Positions 10,348 through 22,043 of a stretch of 64,000 nt of DNA are shown one piece after another. Location of the stretch: contig NC_025260.1 of NCBI RefSeq assembly GCF_000740895.1, positions 310,001 through 374,000 of the forward strand. The letters are read 5' to 3'. Under the pieces are notes generated by a model. That model was given only the letters and a program-made list of their open reading frames with translations. It made no database searches and had not been told where the DNA came from. Position 1 is the stretch's first letter. Each line of letters opens with the position of its first letter. Made by a program: the position numbers and the translations under genes. The stretch is from Theileria orientalis strain Shintoku (Eukaryota > Apicomplexa > Aconoidasida > Piroplasmida > Theileriidae).

Positions 10348-10611
10348 TCTATTTGTGTGTTCCCCTTTAATCTCTCACACTCCCCTTTAAGGGTTAAAAC
10401 ACTTTTAAAATAAACTATTTACTGTTAAATTACTTTTTGTTTCAGATTATTTCCATTGCATTCTTTATCATGTTAAATTCTTTATGTTTTGTTCCTATTT
10501 GTACACACACTCATCACAACATTCTAGAATTAAATAATCCCAGTTTTAATCAATCTTTTTACTGAAACTGCTTATTTTTATCTACACGGGTACTTGTGTA
10601 TATTTACCATA

Positions 10612-13600
10612 TTATTTTAGGTTTAGCTTTTTGGATATGTACGTAATTGCGTTTTGTATGATGTCCGGCTCCTCTGAGATTCCTAGCTCCTCGTAGTTGC
10701 TCAGGGACAGGCTGTCGTAGTAGCTTTCCGCTGGCGATTCATCTCTTATTGATTCCGTTCTTTTCAGTTTTCCCGTTTCTCTGCGGATGACCGCGGCCGA
10801 TCTCCCTTCTTGCCTACTCCTACTAGCCTCTGCTCTAGAACTTTCCATTCTACTCGTCCTATCTGTTCTGTGCGTATCCGCTCGTTCTGCTCTTTCCGTT
10901 TTCTCTGTGCTATTTGTCCGCTGTGTTTCTAATTTCTTTGATTTTTGCCCTCTCTCAGTCCTATTTGTCCTATCTGTTCTATGTGTATTTACTTTTTCAT
11001 CGCTTACTCTTTCGTTATTTGATACATCCCCTTTGCTGCTTACCAATCCTCGGTTACTTCTACTTGACCTGCTTGTTCTATCTGTATTCGTCTTTAGTAG
11101 TCCAAACTTGATTGCGTTAAGTGTGTTAAGTCTTCTCGTTTCTGCCAATTCCGGGCTTATCTTCAATCTGTTTTCGGAGGTTGGTAGCTCTGACAATTCT
11201 GATACGTCATAATCCGTCGTTTCTGAGTCATACGACGCTGGACTTTGTATGTCGTTATATTTTCCTATCATTTCCATCAGTTTATTTGTTGCGTTTTGCG
11301 GACTTGGCAGATTCATCAACTCCAGCTTCGCCACCAGGTTAATGTTTTCTTGTATCACATCGTTTAACTTTTCTTTCAGGTTTCCGTTTTGCACTTCTAT
11401 ATCATCTAATCTCTTCTCAGTTTCTATTAATTTTTTCTTATATTTATCCAACTCACTTTGTTTCTGATGCAATTCAAGCTTTTGCTCTTCTATCTGTTGA
11501 CTTACTAGTTGTTGATCATTTATCTTCTTATCTAACTGTTCTTTATTCTCTAAATATTTATTTTGTTCACTTAATTTATTCAATTCCTTCTTTAAATTGG
11601 CCATTTCTTCCGCTTTAATATCATTTTCTCTTCTCAACTCCATGTATTCTGATTCTAACACCTCGTTCTCTCTCTTTAGTGTCTTCAATTCATTTAATAA
11701 CTTCTCATTTTCCTCATTATAAACACTACTTACTCTGTTGTTACTGTTTTCATTAATATTTTTCTTAGTTTCTGCATATTTTTCTATCATTTCCCTGTAG
11801 TCCTTTATTGTTTCTTTTGATGACCTTAAATCCGACTCGTATTCTCCTACTTTCACTTTGTATCCTTCTATTGTTGACTTATAGTTTTCTATTGTTTGCT
11901 TATAGTCTTCCATTTTAATTTTGTAGTCTTCTATAAACAATTTAGAGTCCCTCAGTTCTGATTGCAGTAACTCGTTATCTAATCTCAGCTTCTCCACGCT
12001 CTCATCTTCACCGTCTACTAATTCACACGAGTCTTCTTCCCTTTCTGAACTAGTTTCATTCATTTTTTCTCTCAACTTGTCTACCGCTCTCTGTAAATTC
12101 TTATTTTCTTCTGATAACTTTTCTTTATGCTGATGTAAGACTTCCACTTCATTCATTAACTCTATTGACTCTTCCTGCATTCTATCTATTGTTCCTTCCA
12201 ATTCTCTGTTACTTTTCTTTAATTCCTCCAACTCCTTTTCCAAATTCTTCACTTTCTCCATAAGTTCTTTTCTTTCTTTCTCCATGCTTTCATTCTTATC
12301 AACTAATTCTTTATTCTCCATTGACAATTCTTCATTTTCCGATTGCAAAAGTTCATTTGCCTCCAATAATTCTCTATTTTTAGACTCTAATTCATACTTC
12401 TCTTGGTCTATATCTCTTTCTTCTCTATGCTGATCCAATGACTCTATCATCCTCTCCAGCTCTTCTATTCTCGAATTTAATCCATCATTACTCCTTTCTA
12501 ATCCTTCGCAACGTGCTTTGTACACTAGCAACTCCTTTGAAAACTTATATGAGTCTGACGAATTGTACTTTTCTGTCAACTCATCTACTCTTCTTGTCAA
12601 CTCTTCTATTTCCATGTCTCTTGACACCAATACTCCATTCAACTCCGAGTTCTTCTCTTTTATTTCATTCATTTTTTCCTCTAAACTCCTATTAGTCGTC
12701 ATTAATTCCATTTTTTCTGTTGTAAATTGATTTTTCAGCTCATCGTTTGCTTCCGTTACTCTTTTCAGGTCTTCTTTTGCTTGACTCAACTCCGACTTTG
12801 TTTCTGAATAACTTGTGTAAAATTTCGGCAGTGACGTTTCTAAATCAAACAACAGCTTGCGATACTTATACTCATAATTCCATATTGAGTCGTCGAACTT
12901 AAAGTCCATATTACGTTCATCGAATTTCGATTCGTCCAGCTTAAAATCCATTTTTTGTTCATCATGGTCTACTGCTGACTCTGTCACCGTTTTACTTTCA
13001 TAAAATTCATCGCTTGAAAATGACGTTTGCTCATTTTCAGCGTCAATTGTTGACTCTAGATCCAGTGAATACTTCTTTACGAAGAAGTTATATACCATAT
13101 ATGATACACCTAGCACTGATACATTCTCCTCGACGAACATTTTCTTTGTGTTTTCTGCTACTTTTGGCCAAAAGTCTGCCAATTCGCTACTTTCTTGCGA
13201 CTTTTTTATTGTTTCTATTAATTCCGTTTTCGTTAAGGACATCTCGTTCTTTAGTATTTCATCTCTGAAATATCTCATTGATGTCACGTACGGGTCATCC
13301 ACGAAACATGCTTTTTGCAACACATCAGGCATAGATGGCGATATGCGACTATCTTTATCCAAAAGCGACTCGATACCTAAATATTATATGAAGTATCAGT
13401 GCAAACCTTTCCAAAATCTCAAGAAGGTGACGGATTCCGATGAAACTGGTGGAGATGAAAACACATTTCTGAAATTTTCAAATTTATAGACACTTCCAAA
13501 AACTCTGTTATGTTTATATAAGATTTGTTGCAAATCGTAAGCGTTTGCCTCAGTTACGGAGCTTTCGTAATCCGCGGGCAACGCCTCGCGATATATTGAA

Positions 13601-13614
13601 GTCAAAAACTTCAT
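10612..13614 (-). CDS. long coiled-coil protein
   Basis: Two exons, 13614-13407 and 13376-10612, are joined by a 30-nt intron (13377-13406) and give about 990 residues. The start is the ATG at 13614; the second exon has no ATG in the right place. Residues 1-170 form a compact-looking N-terminal domain that I do not recognise. From about residue 240 to 740 the chain is almost continuous Glu/Lys/Leu heptads, i.e. a long coiled coil. The C-terminal 250 residues are Arg/Ser/Thr-rich with recurring HRTDRT-type motifs before a short hydrophobic-acidic end. There is no signal peptide or membrane span. A cytoskeletal, centrosomal or apical-complex scaffold role is possible but only inferred from shape. 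Confidence 0.85.
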
Positions 13615-14167
13615 TTTGAAACTTGTGTCAGGGATTGTATATTTAAAAGTAAAAAATTATCATACACATTTAGCATTAATCATAAATAATAAATAATTTT
13701 AGATGAATATGTGGATAGAGTAAAAAGTGTACCATGGAAGGTTAATTGTAGAAAATAACTTTTAGATGAATAGAATAATAATTATTATGTCACTCAAATG
13801 TAAAGCTGTTATTTTTTGATATAAAAATAGTAAATTATTGTGTGTAAATGTGTAACAAGGGAAGAGACGCAATTTCGCCATTAATGGCAAGGAATCACGT
13901 GTAAATGGTACAAACGATATATGTGTGACACAAATGTGTAATTGTTTGTATAATTTTATGACAATTAACTGAAAAATAAACAACATAAGCTATCTAATGA
14001 TAAATTACAAATATATGTTGTGGATCCTTGTTTTACGTGTAAACCCACTTTTGTTAGTGTTAAATTTAAAATAAAAGTAAGTTTAAGTGGTTATTTGTCG
14101 ATGTTTTGAGTTTCCTGGTGGCCCAATATTTGTACACTCTTTTGGCTATCTTTCCCTGACTTACCTA
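13615..14167. other. intergenic, AT-rich
   Basis: Promoter-type spacer between the divergently transcribed coiled-coil gene and the probable mitochondrial S2 gene. The only notable element is a 12-base perfect palindrome, GCCATTAATGGC, at 13877-13888. No coding potential is seen. Confidence 0.6.
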
Positions 14168-14614
14168 ATGCTTAGGAGCAATTTTGGACGATTTATACGC
14201 AGTAAGTGTTTAAGTGATCCAAGTATTCAGCTGTTACACTTTAAACGGACCATTGGATTTCTGAAGGCTGCCAAGTCCGGCGGCGCTCGTATGCTAATTT
14301 TGGGAAGCAAGCATCAAAACGGCTTAAACTACACTGGTCTTCTCAGCGAAAGGTTCGACAGACCCATTAAGGTTACACCGGACGTCATTACCAACGCGCC
14401 CCTCAACTACGACTTAATTTTGTGCTTTGACCCCGTTCGCTACGCCAGGCACCTGTACAACATAAACTTGCCGTGCGTCGCCGTTTGCAAAGTCGAGGAC
14501 CTGTACTGCCATAGGGACATTCCCGACGCTTTCGACTACTTTGTGCCCCTTACTGACGACTTTTTGGATATCGGTTGCGTCGACTCTGAGGATGACGTCG
14601 CCAGTCGAGTTTGA
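14168..14614 (+). CDS. probable mitochondrial ribosomal protein uS2m
   Basis: A frame of 148 codons from the ATG at 14168. The S2 pattern is visible though divergent: a helix with FKRTIGFLKAAK, a beta strand ARMLILGSKHQNG where S2 proteins have vLFVGTK-type sequence, a TNAPLNYDLILCFDP strand like the family pDlvivlD, and INLPCVAVCKVED like the gIPviaivDT segment. It would be part of the mitochondrial (less likely apicoplast) small ribosomal subunit. At about 150 residues it is shorter than bacterial S2 (about 240), and no clear targeting peptide is seen unless translation starts further upstream. Its last 23 bases overlap the next ORF in another frame. Confidence 0.5.
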   Translation: MLRSNFGRFIRSKCLSDPSIQLLHFKRTIGFLKAAKSGGARMLILGSKHQNGLNYTGLLSERFDRPIKVTPDVITNAPLNYDLILCFDPVRYARHLYNINLPCVAVCKVEDLYCHRDIPDAFDYFVPLTDDFLDIGCVDSEDDVASRV

Positions 14615-14894
14615 GCTTGAGAATCGTAGGAAGAGCTCAGACCCTATCGGGGAGAACATTTTCCTGCCCGGGAAGGCCTGGGAGTTTCTCACTCACAAGA
14701 TTTTTGAAAATGAGGCCGGGAGTGCCTTTTTGATCGTGGCAGGCTGCGTTGCCGTCGCCGCTCTCTGCGGACGGGAGAGGCGTGCTGCCAGTTTGGCCAG
14801 GTCTCTGCAGCTGGGTCCTGCCAGCAGCTTAAGGTTCTTTGGCCACCCTAGGTATCGCAAGTACATGCCTAAGAATCCACTGCTCAGGTACTAA
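14592..14894 (+). CDS. small one-TM hypothetical protein overlapping the preceding gene
   Basis: A frame of 100 codons starting MTSPVEFELENRRKSS at 14592, inside the end of the S2-like gene in a different frame. It has one hydrophobic segment around residues 42-58 (AGSAFLIVAGCVAVAALC) and a basic C-terminus ending RYRKYMPKNPLLRY. Length, single span and basic tail recall small mitochondrial inner-membrane complex subunits, but no family is recognised. GC content and codon choice match the upstream gene. It may be translated from its own transcript or be a second cistron. Confidence 0.55.
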   Translation: MTSPVEFELENRRKSSDPIGENIFLPGKAWEFLTHKIFENEAGSAFLIVAGCVAVAALCGRERRAASLARSLQLGPASSLRFFGHPRYRKYMPKNPLLRY

Positions 14895-15213
14895 TTCCTG
14901 TTGCTTTGCTTTAGCAGTGATTCATTGAGTACTAGTTTTTAATGATTTTTTAAATCTCTTTAAATTTACATTTATAAAAGCTATGTGCTTTCTTCTAGTT
15001 CATGTTAATGTTTGTATGTTTGTGTGAATCTATTCATGTATTTATCTATGTGTTTATATGTGTATATATAAATACAAAATATTAAATATTATGTTTGTGT
15101 GATCAGTCACTCATACTTTAATCTCTTAATCAAAGGCATGATAACACTAAACTTTAAATAACTAAATGTTACTGATTCAAGGCTGGAAATGGATAATTCA
15201 AGCTACTTTGTGG
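14895..15213. other. intergenic, convergent gene ends
   Basis: AT-rich spacer between convergent genes with TATATA-type simple sequence around 15050-15090. Nothing else is seen. Confidence 0.6.
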
Positions 15214-15807
15214 TTAGGGTGTGTCAACTAACCCATTGCACTTTCTGTAGCAAATTTTCAACTCGTACTCAGTTTCGAACTTCTTTAGCTTTGAATACAC
15301 TTCTTCCAAGTCCTTGTTAACTGCTCTATATTGGTTCATGCTTGTAGGCCCTTCTGTGCAGTCTTTTAACTGTGGGCGCTTGCTGTGTGACGATAGATTC
15401 TCGTTTTCAAGCAGCTGTGAAGTGATAACGTCTATCCTCTGGTTGTTGAACAAGATGTTAGATATGATCTTTGACTTGATGGTGTAAATGGCCGACAGCT
15501 TACCCTCAATGCTCAGTTCCTTATCTGAAACCACTTCCTCGACGACGAGTTCTATGTCGTCCTTCGCACGGGTCTTTATTTCAAAACTGCAATCTCGCTT
15601 TTTTAAGCAGGTTTTCCTGTAAGAATCGCCCAGAAATACCAGTCTTCTAATGAATTCGGTGGCCGCCAACACCCTAAGGTAGCAAATCAGCACATTTGCC
15701 GTTTTGAATAAACTGATACAGACTTGATCAACGGTGAATTCAGCCAATGCCGTTAAAGCTTTTTCTGTTGAAAAGAATAATATTAGTATGTACAGTTGAA
15801 ACAGCAT
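15214..15807 (-). CDS. small secreted hypothetical protein
   Basis: A single frame of 197 codons. The N-terminus MLFQLYILILFFSTEKALTA is a plausible signal peptide cleaved near residue 20. The mature part has several cysteines (around residues 30, 42, 68, 73 and near the C-terminus), predicted helices and no further membrane span. It has no recognised domain. The signal peptide and lack of homology hints fit a lineage-specific exported or parasitophorous protein, which is inference. It is separated from its neighbours by spacers of more than 300 bases on both sides. Confidence 0.65.
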   Translation of the reverse strand: MLFQLYILILFFSTEKALTALAEFTVDQVCISLFKTANVLICYLRVLAATEFIRRLVFLGDSYRKTCLKKRDCSFEIKTRAKDDIELVVEEVVSDKELSIEGKLSAIYTIKSKIISNILFNNQRIDVITSQLLENENLSSHSKRPQLKDCTEGPTSMNQYRAVNKDLEEVYSKLKKFETEYELKICYRKCNGLVDTP

Positions 15808-16134
15808 TTGAATTTGCAGTGTTTTCGCCGGTGTGTTACGAATCTTAGCTATTTTAAATATCTGTGCTATGTGTAACTAAATGCTACTAAATAGATCTTT
15901 CGATGTAAAATTTTATTCCGGCACTAAAATATGAGCTGATATTGGCTTTAACGGCCTCTAATTCCTATTCTAATGCCGGATCTAACAATTGCATATTTAG
16001 ATCTAAATATTATGAATGCAGAATTTGAAAACAACTAAATACACACTCTCGGTTGAAAGTAGTAGTACATTTAGGAACAGTTAGAATCCTGGTAGTGGGT
16101 GCGATTTGGACATTTGGCTAGCTCTGCGAGCGAG
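15808..16134. other. intergenic, divergent promoters
   Basis: AT-rich spacer between the divergently transcribed secreted protein and the tail-anchored protein. No coding or RNA signal is seen. Confidence 0.6.
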
Positions 16135-16836
16135 ATGGAGGACACACTGCACACAGAGAGCCCCGTCTTCAACGATGTGTACAACGAGGTTCTCGGCGGC
16201 GACGACACTCAAGCTTTCGGTCACTGCACAAGGGAGGGCGGTAGTTGCAAGGCAAACTCCGTCGACAGGACCCCGAAGAATCGGGAGGGCGTCGGCGCTC
16301 TCGAGGACGGCGCCAGCGCCGGCGCCGACGAAGTCTACAAGGATTCCATTGTGTTCAATCAGGAAAAGTTCAGCAAGTTCATCAAGGACTCCTACGACCT
16401 GCTCTTGGTCAACAACGGCGTTTCCATCGAGTGCATAGACAGCAAAATAGCCCTTCTCTGCGACTACCGGAGCGAGCTGTTGGGCGTCATCAGGACCAAC
16501 GAGGTTCAGCAGAAGTACTTGACTGAGCGCCTCCTTACGCACCAGAAGAAGGTGCTGGGCGGCGTGTACGTCTACTCGAAGCACGGTCTGCGGAAGCTCT
16601 ACGAGCGGCTCGACGAGGTCGCCCAGATAGACCGGTACCTTCGCGTTCAGATGGGCAAGCTGGTCAGGGTCCAGAGGCTCTTCGTTGAGAAGCGCAAGAA
16701 GTTCAACTACCAGAAGCAGCGCTCACGAGGTAACTTCCCAGTCATTAACCTTTTCTTAGATCTGCTCGCCCTTATCGTTTTCGTCGGACTGCTTCTTTTT
16801 TGTGCGGTTTCTTCCCTCAGGTGCTTGAGATGCTGA
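16135..16836 (+). CDS. tail-anchored membrane protein, SNARE-like topology
   Basis: The first ATG is at 16135 (MEDTLHTESP). Residues 1-75 are polar, residues 85-195 form amphipathic helices, and the extreme C-terminus is one hydrophobic span (LALIVFVGLLLFCAVSS) followed by a short Cys/Arg tail. This is tail-anchor topology with the bulk in the cytosol, as in SNAREs and related trafficking proteins; no SNARE motif with a central Gln or Arg was confirmed. The stretch 16730-16759 starts GTAAC, ends CTTAG and is exactly 30 nt, so it is very likely an intron even though the frame stays open through it. Splicing it out moves the helix directly onto the membrane span. Confidence 0.6.
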   Translation: MEDTLHTESPVFNDVYNEVLGGDDTQAFGHCTREGGSCKANSVDRTPKNREGVGALEDGASAGADEVYKDSIVFNQEKFSKFIKDSYDLLLVNNGVSIECIDSKIALLCDYRSELLGVIRTNEVQQKYLTERLLTHQKKVLGGVYVYSKHGLRKLYERLDEVAQIDRYLRVQMGKLVRVQRLFVEKRKKFNYQKQRSRGNFPVINLFLDLLALIVFVGLLLFCAVSSLRCLRC

Positions 16837-16896
16837 CTAAACTTGGGCGACTCGCGTAGCTACTGTTAACGCTTTTCTAATTCCGTTTCTCGCTCT

Positions 16897-19831
16897 TCAT
16901 CTTAGCTTTAGTACCTTCTGCACTGTCGACCAGCAGCTCTTTTCGTCGTCGAGCATCTTCTGCCCCAGTCTCGTGAACTTGTTCGGCGTGTACTCCTGCG
17001 CCATGTTTCTGAAGAAGGTCTTCGCCACTGCCACTGCGCTTTCCGTCGTCAGGAACAGGTGCGACGGGTCTATGCTCTTCAGGATCCACGGCGGCAGCTT
17101 CGACTTTTTGTCCGCTCTGCTGTACCTCGAGTCTGCGAAGACCATCAGTCCGAAGTCTGCCTTGTTTCTTATGATTCTTCCCACGCACTGTGCTGCCTGC
17201 CTCATTGCGTCGAAGGTTATGAACTCGTTTTCCTGGATCCCGTAGTTGCACTAAACATTTTTCTCAGTGATTGGAACTTACTCTCATGAAGTCCAGCCTT
17301 GCCTTAAGCACCTTCGACAGTGTGTACTGGAATGGTATTCCCACCAGCACCACGCACCTCCCGTAGTGTCTGTCGAAGTCGATCCCTTCTGCCACCTTTC
17401 CTCTGCATATTGACAGGAAGAGCGCTCCTCTGCCCACGTCGCACGCCTTCCTGTAGTTGTAGAGCGCCAGCGTCGTCGTCACTGGGTCCTTCGTTTCCAT
17501 GAATATCAGCTTATGCTCCATGATTGAGGCCAGGATCCCGCTCTCGTACCAGTGCGACAGTATAAGCTCCATGTACGCGTAGCTTGGGAAGAAGCACACT
17601 ATTCCGTCCGGGATGTGCTTGCAGAAGTCTATCAGCAGTGCTCCGTAGTTTCTCAGCACTGTTATATCCGTTCTCAGGTCAAACTTCGTCGAGATGTGCA
17701 CTTGATTCGCTCCCTTCGACACTATGATTGGGCACAGGCAGTCTCTGTCGAACGACATTGGCAGCGACTGCGTCAGCACTGGCGTGAAGTTCAGTATCTT
17801 CGGGTAGAACTCCAGCGGCGATATTGTTCCTGACGTCAGCACCACTGACTGGAAGTTGTCCAGCACTGGCTTCATTGCTATTGACGCGTCCAGGCACGAG
17901 AACTGCAGCAGTGGGTCGTAGGTCGACGTCGGATACGGCTCCACTATCACTATGAATCCGTTCGAGTACGTTCCCACCAGTGTGCAAAAGTCCACCACCA
18001 GCTGTAGCGACGTTATGTCTCCTATTGACGTCAGTTTTAGCGTGTTGAGCAGCGACTTCATTCTATTATATGTGTGCTGCATCACTTCTGACGATATTTC
18101 AGTCTCGTGTTCGAATCTAATAGGTAATTAAGGGTTTATTGCAGTTGTGCGTGGTTGAAATAACTAGCTGGCTGACCCATGCTTGGCCAACCATAGTATA
18201 ATCTTCACCAATTCGCTTACCTGTATAAAAACATCAAAGGACCTTCTGATTTTGCCTCCTGCACCTTTATATACTTCTTCAGGTACCCTATTACCACTTT
18301 CAGGAACGATATAAAGTGCTCTGCTTTCCTTATTGAGCCTGGCACTGCCTTCGCCAGTATATCTGCTCTCAGCACCGGGTTCATGTACCCTTCGATGTCA
18401 ATTGAGTCGAAATTGGTGTTTTCCACCAGTTTCTGGTACTCTTCCAGCAAGAGCTGCTGGTCTCTCTGTCTCAGTTCATTCACGTTTTCCTCCAGCCTCG
18501 TCAGGTCCGAGTATGCGTTGTCCAGCGTCTCAGTGCTCAGCTCCACGCTCAGTGCTTCTATGCACACGTTATCTATGTTATGTGCTTCGTCAAACACTAC
18601 TACAATTGGCAGTTTAGTCTTATCTTTGCCTAAATTGGTTGTCAATGGTACTATTAACTCTTCCTCTACTACTAGTATCAAACAATAGTTAACTGCTCCT
18701 AGTTCTTACTGCTGAACGGGTTCTCCTTGGTCATGTTAAGGTAGCTCTCCGTGCACAGGTGCGAAAAGACTGCATCTGACACCTTCGGGTCTATCATGTA
18801 CTGGTAATTAAGCACTACTATGTTCGCGTGCTCTATTGACCTCCTCGCCATAAAGTACGGGCATATTGGCGACGGCTTCCCCGTGTTAGCGTTCTTAAAA
18901 TTCTTCGAGTACTCCTTCAGTCCCTCCAGCGTGTACACTCCTGAGGGTATCATCGTTGGATTCCACACTCTTTCCATCGTTTCGTAGTATCCGCACAGTC
19001 CCAGTGCGTTAAACTCTTCGATGTCCGGTATTTTTTCAACTGTCGATATGCTTGGCGGCATTTTCACTGGCGATGCTCCTTCGTATTGCACTGTGTACTC
19101 ACTTCTCTTATTATCTATTATGTCTTCAAATTGTATTCTTTTCCACATCGACGTCAAATCACAACCTATTATTTTTTGTTCATCAGTTGCTATACATGTT
19201 AACTACTATTTTATTACTGCTTATTTACTATTACTAAATACATTTTTCATCTATTTTTGTTCTATCTGCTATTGAGGACACTTCTGGGTGTATGCACAAA
19301 TTCCTTCTAGAACACAGTCCAACTGCCAAAAAATAACCTATATTTTATCTTTATTTCCTTAAACATACCATTTTTTTTCTTATTCTCACTTGATTCCTTC
19401 TCTGATTCTTCCTTTTTCACCATTTGTTCATTGCGATATGCGATTACTTCTCTCAGTTCTAACAGCGACTTTTCCATTTCGTGTATTGTCCTTGTACAGT
19501 ACACCAACTTCCCAAGTTCTGGCTTTGCCAGTTGATAACTGGATACGAAACTGAATAAAGCTACCGTTTTCCCTAAAAAACACATGATTTAGGCCAAATA
19601 TAAAAGTTTTTTGCAATAAAAAGGATAAATAAGAACATAGAGCTTGGATTGTATGTCATAATAGACTATGCTACTTCAGGAATTCTTACCTGTACCAGTC
19701 GGCATTTCCAAAACAGCATGGCCTTTTGCATCTAGGGCATTCTTCAGGCTTCTCATGTATGCTATTTGCTCAGGGTATATTTTAGGGTACGGAAAATACA
19801 CTTCTATCCCCTCAATATTAAATTTTACCAT
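16897..19831 (-). CDS. XPD: TFIIH DNA helicase XPD (ERCC2/Rad3)
   Basis: A 5'-to-3' superfamily 2 helicase of TFIIH for transcription initiation and nucleotide excision repair. From the ATG at 19831 the first exon gives [20 protein letters not shown]; the Walker A motif MPTGTGKT spans the first splice junction. Cysteines for the 4Fe-4S cluster are present in exons around 18840-19300 (NLCIHPEV, then GCDLTS, GLCGYYE and [10 protein letters not shown]). Walker B is the DEAHN box near 18580. The Arch region carries [12 protein letters not shown]. The C-terminal RecA domain has [25 protein letters not shown] and the final [10 protein letters not shown] motif VI. At least seven short introns are needed. 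The protein is collinear with human XPD to near the end but lacks a long C-terminal extension. Confidence 0.95.
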
Positions 19832-20137
19832 TTTTTCAGAAGTTTGACTTCTAGTTCCAATGTGTATAATAATACATAGAATCCACCATTTATCGGCTGG
19901 ATTCTTTAATAATTATATTAAAATATATTTTACAAATTGAATTATGTGTACAATTTATCTAGTAAATAGCATTATGGCTTAATTTAAACAACAACACACC
20001 ACACACGGCACAGGCTCCCTTAATTACCTAACAATACACATATTCCACCTCGGCAGTTAACAAGTATGAAAATCTCTATGATTTTACGTGTATTTGCGCT
20101 TGTTGCTTGATTTAAATTGCGATTGCTTAATATGGCT
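19832..20137. other. intergenic, tandem minus-strand genes
   Basis: AT-rich spacer between the UBX-protein stop and the XPD start. No further signal is seen. Confidence 0.6.
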
Positions 20138-21349
20138 CTAAAACTCCTCGTCCGACGTGTCGTCCAGCGACGTCAACATCAGCAGGGAACTTGGGGCCAA
20201 ATTAGCCTCTCCTAGCGTCAACTCCTTGTCCGATAGCAGCTTTGACGGGTGCGGTATGTACAGGTTGAAGTTGTACGGTATTTTGTACTTGTGCTCCGAG
20301 TTCGCGCCCGCCGGGGCCGCCGACTCGTTCTCTTCTCCCAAAAAGTCCGATACCTCGACCCAATCGTATATTTGTTGTACTGTGTCGTCTCTGTTAAACA
20401 GAGTTTCTATCGAGTTGCCGTTTGGCAGCTTCACTCTTATTTTAACATCTCCTGTTCTGTTTACCATCTTATACTTGTTTGCCATTTCTTTTCTATCGTT
20501 CAATATTTTCTGTTTCTTTTCTCTCTTCTGATTTTGCTTTGTTTCCAGTGTTTTTCTTCTTCTAACTTCGTCTTGTCGCCTTATTTCCTTTTCTTTAAAT
20601 TTTATTGAATCTATTTCCACTGCTCTTCTGTACTCTTCGTTTTGTTCTTCTATTACTCTTCTTGAACTTTCCACTGGACTCACTGGTTTATAATCTACGC
20701 TCGATAATAGCATTGAAATCAGTGCATCTACATCAAAATTTCCGTCTAGTCTATTGACCATTGTATATCTACTCATGTTATGGAACGCTAGTACTGAAAT
20801 GTGTGGTAATAACAGTGTATTTGTTATCTCCATCAACTTCCTCATTCGAGGCCCTTTAAACAACTCGATATAGAGAATAAAATTTGAGTCCTAAATTATA
20901 TTTTGTGATCTAGAATTATGTATAGATGTTTAACAGTTATAATATTATGATTGTCTATATATTTATTTAACTATTTGTAAATATGGTTAAAATTATTTAA
21001 TAGTTACTATTATTTCCATTATTAATTGGTTTGTAAACATTTCTTTGCATATTTTATCATAGTTTTCAGAGTGTATGTATAAAACAATTAATTTGCCTGT
21101 TTGTAAAGATAATTTTTTAACCTAAAAATTAAAATTTACTTTTAACGGTGTGTTAAAACTAACTTCTTCAAATGATCCTATGAATATTTTAGGATGAATT
21201 GAACCATATTTATTTTCATATTGGTCCAGTATATTGGAAGGAGATATGGACATAAACGACCAAAACCTCCTTAACAAAACTTGAAAAAGCTCAAAAATTG
21301 TTTTAAAAACTAAATTAACAAATTTAAATATATTGTCCAAGAAAATCAT
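20138..21349 (-). CDS. FAF2/UBXD8-like UAS-UBX protein of ER-associated degradation
   Basis: Three exons with exact phase: 21349-21164, 21121-21008 and 20890-20138 (introns 42 and 117 nt), 350 residues. Residues 1-32 hold a hydrophobic, hairpin-like membrane segment (MIFLDNIFKFVNLVFKTIF). YGSIHPKIFIGSFEE begins the thioredoxin-like UAS domain, continuing with KLIVLYIHSENYDKIC and FKGPRMRKLMEITN. A charged coiled coil with EQNEEYRRAVEIDS follows, like the E-Q-D-x-A-Y motif of FAF proteins. The C-terminal 80 residues form a UBX domain (KIRVKLPNGNSIETLF to the end), which in this family recruits the p97/Cdc48 ATPase. Order and spacing match FAF2/Ubx2. An N-terminal UBA domain is not seen; it may be missing or very diverged. 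Confidence 0.75.
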
Positions 21350-22043
21350 TGTTATAAATGCTCAGTAATAAAAAATTAAAAACAGATTGAGAAATTTATA
21401 AATAGACAAATTAAAATTAAAATTAGGCCATTTGATATATTTTATATGAAAAATAAGTTAATTATACATTAATAATTAATGATTCCAATTTAAATAATTA
21501 TAAAAAAGCATTTTCGACTTATTGTGTGGAAGTACCTTCTACCAACAATATTAAAGTGTGATTCCTTATAACTTTATTTTACTTTATATACATTGTATTC
21601 ATTTGTTTATTTTAAATATGTTATGACTAGTTTTGTTCTAATTATTGTTTGTTTTAGTGTGTTGTAGCCGTTGCTTTGTTTAAATTAATGTAATTATCAT
21701 TAAATTAAATTTCAAATTTTGGATTCTGTTAATAATTTTACACGTTATACGTTAAATATTTTGACAATTTTACCAATTTTGTTATTTAGACGGCTATAAC
21801 TTGTTTTTGAAAGTGTTTTATTAAATTATTACATCAGCAGCTTGATAAAATTCTCATTAATTTGAAAGAATTGAGGACAATTTAAGCCCATTAAATAACA
21901 GCTGGAAGAAGTTAAATGTTAACTAAATTATGTTAAATTGCCAATAAAAGATATAAGTCAAATAAATACGATGTTATGGTTCCATCTGTGGGCCATAAGT
22001 GTCATAGAAGCAAACGTAGAAATAGTCAGACTTGATATTTGTA
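21350..22043. other. intergenic, divergent promoters, very AT-rich
   Basis: About 690 bases of very AT-rich DNA separate the divergent FAF2-like and ARID genes. No ORF with coding character, tRNA or repeat is seen. It presumably holds both promoters. Confidence 0.6.

Noticed and set aside
21122..21139. 18-nt intron in the FAF2-like gene
   Set aside because: A 42-nt intron (21122-21163) keeps phase and gives the same spacing as the family between SIHP and the LIVLYIH strand, so the ultra-short version is not needed.
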